A stretch of DNA of 6,167 nt, from NCBI GenBank assembly GCA_011390695.1, contig JAABRW010000049.1:1-6167 (forward strand), in the 5' to 3' direction. Under the pieces are notes generated by a model. It worked only from the letters and a program-made list of their open reading frames with translations. It ran no database searches and was not told where the DNA came from. Positions 1-6,167 of the stretch are shown here, in pieces (the stretch's first letter is position 1; every line of letters starts with the position of its first letter). Both the position numbers and the translations under genes were made by a program. This DNA is from Desulfotignum sp. Lineage in GTDB: Bacteria > Desulfobacterota > Desulfobacteria > Desulfobacterales > Desulfobacteraceae.

Positions 1-72
1 GATGTTGTCACTTCTAACCAGAATGCCACCGGCATGGCACTCAAAGCCATTCAGACCCTTGTAAGGAGGTAA
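1..72 (+). CDS. qmoA: QmoA, quinone-interacting membrane-bound oxidoreductase subunit A (3' end only)
   Basis: The first 24 codons of the window are an open frame that enters from the left edge and ends at TAA (70-72). The visible tail is 23 residues, starting DVVTSNQ and ending TLVRR. Its ATGMALKAIQ segment matches the ATGAALKAIQ segment at residues 532-541 of QmoB in this same window, which follows the FAD domain of HdrA-type proteins. That match, and the position immediately upstream of qmoB, identify it as QmoA, an HdrA-like FAD protein that works with QmoB and QmoC in electron transfer between menaquinone and APS reductase. Unlike QmoB, it stops shortly after this helix and carries no further C-terminal domain. 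The catalytic part lies outside the window, so the call rests on the tail and the gene order. Confidence 0.85.
   Translation, partial: DVVTSNQNATGMALKAIQTLVRR
63..70 (+). promoter_or_regulatory. Ribosome binding site of qmoB, inside the end of qmoA
   Basis: AAGGAGGT is a near-perfect Shine-Dalgarno sequence, 10 nt before the qmoB ATG at 81. The same bases form the final Arg-Arg codons (AGG AGG) and the first base of the qmoA stop codon. Ribosomes finishing qmoA therefore pass directly over the qmoB initiation site, which suggests translational coupling. Confidence 0.9.
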
Positions 73-80
73 TATAAACC

Positions 81-2417
81 ATGGATAAGAAATACGGCGT
101 GTATATCTGCACAGGCTGCGGAATCGGAGATACCCTTGACATGGAAGATCTGGTGGATATTCCTGAAGAAGAGGGCGTAAACTGTACCACCCATCCTTTC
201 CTGTGCTCCAAAGAAGGAGTGGCACTCATCCAGAAGGATGTGGACGAGGGCAAGGTCAATGCCATGGTTATCGGCGCCTGTTCCCGCCGGGTAAACTTTG
301 ATGTTTTTTCTTTTGACAACTGCCTTGTTGAACGGGTGAATCTGCGGGAAGGCGTGGTATGGCCCCATTCCCGGGAGACCTATCCTGCTTTGACCCAAGA
401 GCAGAAAGAGGATGAGGAACATTTTGACCGGATCCAGATGAAAGCGGAAGACTATATCAAAATGGGCATGATCCGCCTGGAAAAAGTCAAGCTGCCCGTA
501 CCCTATAAACCGGAATCATTTTCCAAAAAAATCCTGGTGCTGGGTGGTGGTGTCACCGGCATGGCAGCGGCTTTGGATGCTGCCAGGACCGGTTATGATG
601 TAACCATTGTCGAAAAAACCGATGCCCTGGGCGGATATGCGGCAAAATTGCGCAGCCAGATGCCGGTCTCAGCTCCTTTTGAGATCCTGCAGGCACCGGT
701 GGTGGACAAAATGATCCAGGAAATTGAAAGTTATCCCGGCATTGATGTCAGAACAAATTGTGAGGTGGCACGTATTGCCGGTCAGCCCGGCGAATTCACG
801 GTAACTTTTAAAAAACCAGGCGAAAGGATTCCGTTTGATGTGCCTTTCCCGCTGCCCGAAGAAATGATGGTGGATGAAACCGGCAAAGAACTTGACCCGG
901 AAGCGGCCCATGAAAAATTTCTGGAATACAATGAGGGCAGGCTTGACATTCTCACCCTCGACCCTGATGGTGAACTTTACGGTGCTGTAATTCTGGCAGC
1001 CGGGTGGCGGCCGGCTGACATGTCCAAAGAAAACTTTGCGCACTTAGGGCTGGATTTGCCTGATGTGGTTACCAACCATGAATTTGAAATGCTTGCTGCC
1101 CAGGGAAAAATTGTCAGACCTTCCGACGGGAAACCAGCAAAAAATGTGGTTTTTATTCAGTCTCCAGGCAAGGATGAAGATGATGCAGATTTTGACTATG
1201 CCGGTTCGGTTACCTCCCAGGTGGCCCTGAAACAGGCCCGGTATGTGACCGAAGATTATACAGACGGCAAAGCCTATGTCATTTATCAGCACATGCGTAC
1301 CCCGGGACTGCAGGAATATTTTTACAAAAGCATGCAGCAGGAAGACGGGATATTCATGACCAAGGGAGCGGTAACAGGCGTGGAAACACAGGGAGACAGC
1401 CTGGCGGTGACTGCGGTCAACACCCTTTTGGGAGAGAACCTGGCCCTGAAGGCGGACATGGTTGTTGTGGCCGGGGGCATGGTACCGGTAACAAAAGATG
1501 ATCCTGTGGTAAACCTGGCATACAGGCAGGGACCGGGCTTCAGAGACAATGATATTTTCGGTCAGTATGCTGACTCCAATTATATCTGCTTTCCTTATGA
1601 AACCCAGCGAACCGGCATTTATGCAGCCGGCGCCATCCGCCGGGCCATGACCATTGAAGAATCCATTGAAGATGCAACCGGTGCGGCCCTCAAGGCTATT
1701 CAGTGCGTTGAAAGTGCCAACCGGGGGATGGCAGTCCATCCCAGATCCGGAGATATGACTTTTCCGGAATTTTTCTTCCAGAGATGCACCCAGTGTAAAC
1801 GGTGCACCGTGGAATGTCCTTTTGGCGCCCTGGATGATGATGCAAAGGGTACCCCAAAGGCAAATCCCACCCGGTGCCGCCGATGCGGCACATGTATGGG
1901 GGCCTGTCCGGAACGGATTATCTCATTTGCCGACTATACCATCGACTCCATCGGCTCTCAGGTCAAAGCGGTTGGCGTGCCTTCGGAAGATGATTTTGAT
2001 GAACCGCCCCTGCGGTTCCTGGCGCTGATCTGTGAAAACGATGCTTTCCCGGCCCTGGATATGGTTGGGCTGAACCGTATGGACTATTCACCGGATGTAC
2101 GGTTTATACCGGTGCGGTGCCTGGGTTCGGTCAACACCATCTGGATCAAGGATGCCCTGGCCCAGGGTATGGACGGCGTTATCCTCATCGGCTGCAAACA
2201 TGGAGATGACTACCAGTGCCATTTTGTCAAAGGATCTGAACTGGCTGAGATCCGGGTGAAAAAAATCGGGGATGCCCTGTCCAGCCTGGCTTTGGAAGAA
2301 GAGCGTGTCGCCTTTGTGGAAGTGGCCATTGATGAATATGACAAACTGCCCAAAATCATCAATGACTTTGTAGAAGAGGTCGACGCGCTGGGTCCCAACC
2401 CTTTTAAGGGATTCTAA
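81..2417 (+). CDS. qmoB: QmoB, HdrA/MvhD-like flavo-iron-sulfur subunit of the Qmo complex
   Basis: This 778-residue cytoplasmic protein is an HdrA-like electron carrier of the Qmo complex, which links the menaquinone pool to APS reductase (AprAB) in sulfate reduction. Domains in order: an HdrA-type N-terminal region with Cys10, Cys13, Cys42 and Cys67 (GACSRR); an FAD-binding Rossmann fold with GGGVTG at 155-160 and ALGGYAAKLR at 182-191; the conserved ATGAALKAIQ helix at 532-541; two [4Fe-4S] motifs of CX2CX2CX3CP type (Cys569/572/575/579 and Cys599/602/605/609); and a C-terminal MvhD-like domain (about 645-765) with Cys651, Cys680, Cys705 and Cys713. This fusion of HdrA with an MvhD-like domain is typical of QmoB, and the length is usual. 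The ATG at 81 has a strong Shine-Dalgarno site and leads straight into the conserved YGVYICTGCG start. It sits 8 nt after qmoA and 36 nt before qmoC, in the same operon. Confidence 0.96.
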   Translation: MDKKYGVYICTGCGIGDTLDMEDLVDIPEEEGVNCTTHPFLCSKEGVALIQKDVDEGKVNAMVIGACSRRVNFDVFSFDNCLVERVNLREGVVWPHSRETYPALTQEQKEDEEHFDRIQMKAEDYIKMGMIRLEKVKLPVPYKPESFSKKILVLGGGVTGMAAALDAARTGYDVTIVEKTDALGGYAAKLRSQMPVSAPFEILQAPVVDKMIQEIESYPGIDVRTNCEVARIAGQPGEFTVTFKKPGERIPFDVPFPLPEEMMVDETGKELDPEAAHEKFLEYNEGRLDILTLDPDGELYGAVILAAGWRPADMSKENFAHLGLDLPDVVTNHEFEMLAAQGKIVRPSDGKPAKNVVFIQSPGKDEDDADFDYAGSVTSQVALKQARYVTEDYTDGKAYVIYQHMRTPGLQEYFYKSMQQEDGIFMTKGAVTGVETQGDSLAVTAVNTLLGENLALKADMVVVAGGMVPVTKDDPVVNLAYRQGPGFRDNDIFGQYADSNYICFPYETQRTGIYAAGAIRRAMTIEESIEDATGAALKAIQCVESANRGMAVHPRSGDMTFPEFFFQRCTQCKRCTVECPFGALDDDAKGTPKANPTRCRRCGTCMGACPERIISFADYTIDSIGSQVKAVGVPSEDDFDEPPLRFLALICENDAFPALDMVGLNRMDYSPDVRFIPVRCLGSVNTIWIKDALAQGMDGVILIGCKHGDDYQCHFVKGSELAEIRVKKIGDALSSLALEEERVAFVEVAIDEYDKLPKIINDFVEEVDALGPNPFKGF

Positions 2418-2439
2418 TGTCTGCATACAAAATTTAAAC

Positions 2440-2445
2440 GGAGGT
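2440..2445 (+). promoter_or_regulatory. Ribosome binding site of qmoC
   Basis: GGAGGT lies 8 nt before the ATG at 2454 and fixes that start. The 36-nt gap after qmoB shows no terminator hairpin, in keeping with co-transcription. Confidence 0.85.
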
Positions 2446-2453
2446 ATCATAAT

Positions 2454-3638
2454 ATGACTGAAACATATCTTGCCCAACCCGACCTGGGATTCATAGCCCA
2501 GATGCGCGGTCTTGGCGGAGACACCCTGAAAAAATGTTACCAGTGCGCCACCTGTTCCGTGGCCTGCCCCATTGCACCGGAAAACAGCCCTTTTCCCAGA
2601 AAGGAAATGATTGCTGCTTCCTGGGGGCTTAAGGACCGGCTGCTTGGCAGCGCAGACATCTGGTTGTGCCACAATTGCGGCGACTGTACTGATATGTGTC
2701 CCAGAGGTGCTGCGCCAGGAGATGTCATGGCCGCTATCCGGTCCGCAGCCATTACTGAATATGCCCAGCCCAAGGCCCTTGCCAAAGCAGTGAATGATCC
2801 CAAAAAGCTGCCCTGGCTCCTGGGAATTCCAGCCATCTGGATTGCCCTTCTGGCGTATATCACCATGGCCCATGAAGATGTGATGACCAAGCTGTTCAAT
2901 GTGTTCGGCATTGCCTGGTCCCATGCCCATGAAGGTGGAAAACATGTCATTGCCCAGGCAGACTTCTTTTCCACCTGGTTTGTGGATCTTACCTTTGTGC
3001 CCCTTGCCGGGGCAGTGGTGGTCGTCTTTTTCCTCAGCCTCAGGCGGTTTGTGGGCGATATTCACCAGAATGCGGTTATGGAAGGGAAAACCGACAAGAA
3101 AAACATTGATGTAAAAGCCTTTTTCCAGGCTCTTGGCCGGGTGATTCCCCTTATTCTCAAGCACAACAAGTTTAATGAGTGCGGAACCAACCAGGAACGG
3201 GCCACACCCCATATGATGGTGTTGTTTTCCTTTATCGGCCTGTTCATCGTCACCGGTATTTTCTTTATCGTCCTTTATGTTTTCCAGACACCCGGCCCCT
3301 ATTCCCAGCTCAATCCGGTCAAATGGCTTGCCAATATTGCCGGGGTGGCCCTGGTCATTGGTTCCGGGATCATGATCAAAAACCGTCTGGATGACAAAGA
3401 CCAGGTTACCACCTACAAGGACTGGTATATTTTGGGCATTGTCTTTTCTCTGGGTGTTACCGGCATGCTTACGGAGATGGCCCGTCTGGCGCATCTGGAA
3501 TGGACATCCTATGTGTTCTACTATCTGCACCTGATCGCCATCTTTAATCTGTTTGCTTTTCTGCCTTTTTCCAAAATGGCCCACCTGGTGTACAGAACCA
3601 CAGCCATGGCCTATGCAGAATACGGCAACCGTAAATAA
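2454..3638 (+). CDS. qmoC: QmoC, iron-sulfur / cytochrome b membrane subunit of the Qmo complex
   Basis: This 394-residue protein is the membrane anchor and quinone-reactive subunit of Qmo. The N-terminal third is an HdrC-like ferredoxin domain with two [4Fe-4S] motifs: CYQCATCSVACP (Cys28/31/34/38) and CHNCGDCTDMCP (Cys72/75/78/82). The rest is an HdrE/NarI-type cytochrome b domain with about six hydrophobic segments, near residues 119-138, 177-196, 255-277, 288-308, 323-341 and 351-372. His253, His347, His359 and His377 sit at or near helix ends and are the candidate heme b ligands, although I cannot assign pairs. There is no signal peptide, so the ferredoxin domain should stay in the cytoplasm and meet QmoA/QmoB. 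No CCG (HdrB-like) domain is present. This fused QmoC is the form of Gram-negative sulfate reducers, whereas Gram-positive ones use separate HdrBC subunits. It is the last gene of the operon, followed by a terminator. Confidence 0.95.
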   Translation: MTETYLAQPDLGFIAQMRGLGGDTLKKCYQCATCSVACPIAPENSPFPRKEMIAASWGLKDRLLGSADIWLCHNCGDCTDMCPRGAAPGDVMAAIRSAAITEYAQPKALAKAVNDPKKLPWLLGIPAIWIALLAYITMAHEDVMTKLFNVFGIAWSHAHEGGKHVIAQADFFSTWFVDLTFVPLAGAVVVVFFLSLRRFVGDIHQNAVMEGKTDKKNIDVKAFFQALGRVIPLILKHNKFNECGTNQERATPHMMVLFSFIGLFIVTGIFFIVLYVFQTPGPYSQLNPVKWLANIAGVALVIGSGIMIKNRLDDKDQVTTYKDWYILGIVFSLGVTGMLTEMARLAHLEWTSYVFYYLHLIAIFNLFAFLPFSKMAHLVYRTTAMAYAEYGNRK

Positions 3639-3657
3639 AACAGAATATAATTGTTTG

Positions 3658-3673
3658 GTGCCGCAATCGGCAC
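3658..3673 (+). other. Small hairpin just after qmoC
   Basis: GTGCCG and CGGCAC form a perfect 6-bp GC-rich stem around a CAAT tetraloop, 20 nt past the qmoC stop codon. No T-run follows, so it is unlikely to terminate by itself. It could protect the 3' end of the qmo mRNA or be incidental. Confidence 0.45.
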
Positions 3674-3687
3674 GTATTACATTCTAA

Positions 3688-4869
<1,182 letters not shown>

Positions 4870-4886
4870 TTTTTACATTTTTGCAT

Positions 4887-4933
4887 AAAAAAAACAGGGG
4901 ATTCAATTGTCAACTGAATCCCCTGTTTTTTTT
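4887..4933. terminator. Bidirectional intrinsic terminator between leuB (+) and the tRNA unit (-)
   Basis: Bases 4887-4905 and 4915-4933 are a perfect 19-bp inverted repeat around a 9-nt loop. Eight A:T pairs form the base and a core ending in CAGGGGATTCA forms the upper stem. Read on the + strand it ends in eight Ts, 17 nt past the leuB stop codon. Read on the - strand it also ends in eight Ts, after starting 4 nt beyond the encoded CCA end of tRNA-Asp. It therefore serves both convergent units. Confidence 0.95.
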
Positions 4934-4937
4934 ATGG

Positions 4938-5014
4938 TGGCGGGAGTGACGAGACTCGAACTCGCGGCCTCTTGCGTGACAGGCAAGCGTTCTAACCAAC
5001 TGAACTACACCCCC
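4938..5014 (-). tRNA. tRNA-Asp (anticodon GTC)
   Basis: The reverse complement folds into a complete 77-nt cloverleaf including encoded CCA. The acceptor stem is GGGGGTG/CACTCCC with one G-U pair. The D stem is GTTC/GAAC, and the anticodon stem is CTTGC/GCAAG with loop CTGTCAC, giving anticodon GTC. The T arm has the TTCGAGT loop. The discriminator base is G73, the known identity base for aspartate. A second CCA triplet follows the first in the DNA (4935-4937) and should be removed as trailer. It is the second gene of a two-tRNA unit, 16 nt after tRNA-Val, and is followed at once by the shared terminator. Confidence 0.97.
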
Positions 5015-5030
5015 GTTTTCTGCAGCATTC

Positions 5031-5106
5031 TGGTGGGCGATGCAGGGCTTGAACCTGCGACTTCAACCTTGTAAGGGTTGCACTCTCCCAGCTGAGTTAA
5101 TCGCCC
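5031..5106 (-). tRNA. tRNA-Val (anticodon TAC)
   Basis: The reverse complement gives a complete 76-nt cloverleaf with encoded CCA. The acceptor stem GGGCGAT/ATCGCCC is perfect. The D stem is ACTC/GAGT, and the anticodon stem is CAACC/GGTTG with loop CTTACAA, giving anticodon TAC, which reads GTA and related valine codons. The T stem is GCAGG/CCTGC with loop TTCAAGC. Discriminator A73 fits valine. It is the first gene of the - strand unit, with a strong promoter starting only 13 bp upstream, and is followed by tRNA-Asp. Confidence 0.97.
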
Positions 5107-5119
5107 GAAAAACAGAGCA

Positions 5120-5148
5120 CTTATAGCAATATTAAAAATTGGTGTCAA
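5120..5148 (-). promoter_or_regulatory. Promoter of the tRNA-Val/tRNA-Asp unit
   Basis: On the - strand a perfect TTGACA (5148-5143) is followed after 17 nt by TATAAG (5125-5120, five of six). The likely start is near 5113, so the primary transcript would carry only about 7 nt before the mature tRNA-Val 5' end. The near-consensus match fits a highly expressed stable RNA unit. Confidence 0.85.
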
Positions 5149-5155
5149 GCATATT

Positions 5156-5184
5156 TTAACACACCCCTCTTTTTTTTGTATAAT
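5156..5184 (+). promoter_or_regulatory. Promoter P1 of the rho-like gene
   Basis: TTAACA (5156-5161, five of six) and a perfect TATAAT (5179-5184) are separated by exactly 17 nt. Transcription would start near 5191, giving a leader of about 217 nt before the ATG at 5408. The -35 box is 7 bp from the -35 box of the divergent tRNA promoter. The spacer includes a T-run (5170-5177). Confidence 0.7.
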
Positions 5185-5217
5185 GACAATTTAACACCGG
5201 TTTATTGTGCCAATGCC

Positions 5218-5246
5218 TTGCAAGTCAAATTTTTACATGCTATATA
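5218..5246 (+). promoter_or_regulatory. Possible second promoter P2 of the rho-like gene
   Basis: TTGCAA (5218-5223, four of six) is followed after 17 nt by TATATA (5241-5246), which has an upstream TGC forming an extended -10 (TGCTATATA). The start would be near 5253, leaving a leader of about 155 nt. The region is AT-rich, so chance matches are likely and this is weaker than P1. Confidence 0.35.
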
Positions 5247-5407
5247 AAAGGCTATGCAACAATTTTTTGAATAATTTTAATCCGATAAAACATGATGTCG
5301 GGCATTTTCTTCTTTTGCTTTGTGATAATCAGTCACAAGAAAATTGAAAAATTCCTTACCCGTTCTCATCATCAGCAACACACGTATGATCAAGGAGCCT
5401 CGTGACT
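5247..5407 (+). promoter_or_regulatory. 5' leader of the rho-like gene, with a palindrome and a short open frame
   Basis: This stretch between the promoters and the ATG contains TTGTGA-N7-TCACAA (5320-5325 and 5333-5338), able to form a 6-bp hairpin with a 7-nt loop or act as a DNA operator. It also holds a 37-codon open frame from ATG 5292 to TGA 5403-5405, ending 2 nt before the downstream ATG. That frame has no convincing Shine-Dalgarno site, so I do not call it a gene. No RNA family is recognised. The rho-like Shine-Dalgarno AAGGAG (5392-5397) lies at the end of the leader, 10 nt before ATG 5408. Confidence 0.4.
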
Positions 5408-6167
5408 ATGGAACCTGTGGCAGGATACCTGGAAATTATGGACAAAGGATTTGGATTTCTGCGGGAAATAGAAGAAAATTTCCAGCCCCGTCCTGAAAAT
5501 CCATATGTACCCAACAGCCTTATCCGAAAATTAAATCTCAGGGAAGGCAGTTTTATTGAAGGGTTTGGAGAAAAAAAAGACCCCAGAAATCTTAATCTGG
5601 CCCTGATCAGGGTGGAAAAAATCAATGGCATGCCGTATGACGAATTTACAAAAATTCCCATGCTCCAGGACCAGGTAAGCATTAATCCTTATGAACGCTA
5701 TATCATGACCCAGAACGAAGAAGACACCGTTGGCAAGGCCCTGGATGTCATAGTTCCCATTGGTATGGGCCAGCGGGGATTGATCATTGCCCCCCCCAAA
5801 TCAGGAAAAACATTTATTCTGCGCCATATGGCCAACTCAGTGGTCACCAACCATCCGGATGCCACTGTGTTTATTCTGCTGGTGGACGAGCGTCCTGAAG
5901 AGGTAACCGACTTTCAGCGGGGACTGGTGGATGCCCATGTTCTGTATTCTTCAGCCGATCAGCAGATCGGACAGCACATGAGGATGACCCGGCTTGCCAT
6001 GCATACAGCCATCCGCTGTGCAGAGATCGGCCAGGATGCCGTGGTGTTCATTGATTCTCTCACCCGCATGACCCGGGCCTTCAATGCAGATACAGACAGC
6101 TTCGGCAAAACCCTGTCCGGGGGACTGGGTGCCAATGCCATGGAGTTTCCCAGAAAAATTTTCGGTG
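5408..6167 (+). CDS. Divergent Rho-family transcription termination factor without the N-terminal helical domain (3' end cut off)
   Basis: An open frame of 253 codons runs off the right edge. It is an RNA-dependent ATPase of the Rho family. Residues 5-75 match the Rho OB fold (GFGFLR at 14-19, PYVPNSLIRKLNLREG at 32-47). The ATPase domain has Walker A APPKSGKT (128-135), LLVDERPEEVTD (157-168, with the expected catalytic Glu161), Walker B VVFIDSLTR (212-220) and a Q-loop around Lys234 (GKTLSGG). The usual helical Rho_N domain is missing. An in-frame TGA at 5387-5389 rules out a longer start, and ATG 5408 has AAGGAG 10 nt upstream (GTG 5402 would be only 4 nt away). Compared by eye with E. coli Rho, the STFDEPASRHVQV stretch is replaced by YSSADQQIGQHMRM, and the OB-fold RNA contacts Glu108 and Tyr110 become Asn. 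It may be a second Rho or the cell's only one. The R-loop and arginine finger lie beyond the window. Confidence 0.88.
   Translation, partial: MEPVAGYLEIMDKGFGFLREIEENFQPRPENPYVPNSLIRKLNLREGSFIEGFGEKKDPRNLNLALIRVEKINGMPYDEFTKIPMLQDQVSINPYERYIMTQNEEDTVGKALDVIVPIGMGQRGLIIAPPKSGKTFILRHMANSVVTNHPDATVFILLVDERPEEVTDFQRGLVDAHVLYSSADQQIGQHMRMTRLAMHTAIRCAEIGQDAVVFIDSLTRMTRAFNADTDSFGKTLSGGLGANAMEFPRKIFG

Noticed and set aside
1044..1739. 231-codon open frame on the - strand opposite qmoB
   Set aside because: It is a shadow of the conserved qmoB coding sequence, with no start signals or domains.
2088..3584. 498-codon open frame on the - strand opposite the end of qmoB and most of qmoC
   Set aside because: It lies antisense to two confidently identified genes, spans their intergenic gap, has no plausible ribosome site or recognisable domain, and its composition reads as the complement of their codons.
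4938..5106. tRNA genes as an integration site for a mobile element
   Set aside because: Both tRNAs are intact, no duplicated 3' end, integrase or element boundary is visible, and both flanks are ordinary housekeeping genes.
5402..5404. GTG as an alternative start of the rho-like gene
   Set aside because: It is in frame but only 4 nt from AAGGAG, whereas ATG 5408 has a normal 10-nt gap. It would add just two residues.

Overview
The window looks like a piece of chromosome from a Gram-negative sulfate-reducing bacterium, most probably a member of the Desulfobacterales (Desulfobacterota). The main reason is the qmoABC cluster: the QmoABC complex is characteristic of dissimilatory sulfate reducers, and the form with a membrane cytochrome b subunit (QmoC) is the one found in Gram-negative lineages. 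Genus cannot be settled by eye. The rest is housekeeping: leucine biosynthesis, two tRNAs and a Rho-family factor.

Layout. Bases 1-72 are the last codons of qmoA. They are followed closely by qmoB (81-2417) and qmoC (2454-3638), all on the + strand with strong Shine-Dalgarno sites, so this is the distal part of one operon. It closes with a small hairpin (3658-3673) and a clear intrinsic terminator (3697-3731). leuB (3784-4869) follows on the same strand with a TTG start. It appears to be a single-gene unit, since a terminator lies on each side and a candidate promoter overlaps the upstream one. A perfect 19-bp bidirectional terminator (4887-4933) separates leuB from a convergent tRNA unit on the - strand, tRNA-Val(TAC) then tRNA-Asp(GTC). 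The 301-bp region 5107-5407 holds back-to-back promoters, a strong one for the tRNAs (-) and one or two for the last gene (+), and then a leader of over 150 nt. The last gene (5408 to the window end, truncated) encodes a Rho-family ATPase that starts directly at the RNA-binding OB fold and is divergent from canonical Rho.

How the genes work together. QmoABC passes electrons between the menaquinone pool and APS reductase through FAD, Fe-S clusters and heme b. QmoA and QmoB are HdrA-like soluble flavoproteins, and QmoC is an HdrC-like ferredoxin domain fused to a cytochrome b-like membrane domain. LeuB, the tRNAs and the Rho-like protein are independent transcription units with no evident functional link to Qmo.

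Novelty. I do not see a new defence system, mobile element or CRISPR array. The most unusual object is the Rho-like protein. It lacks the N-terminal helical domain, has changes in the primary RNA-binding pocket, and has replaced a canonical stretch of the ATPase domain, although its nucleotide-binding motifs are intact. Its own leader and promoters are also worth a look.
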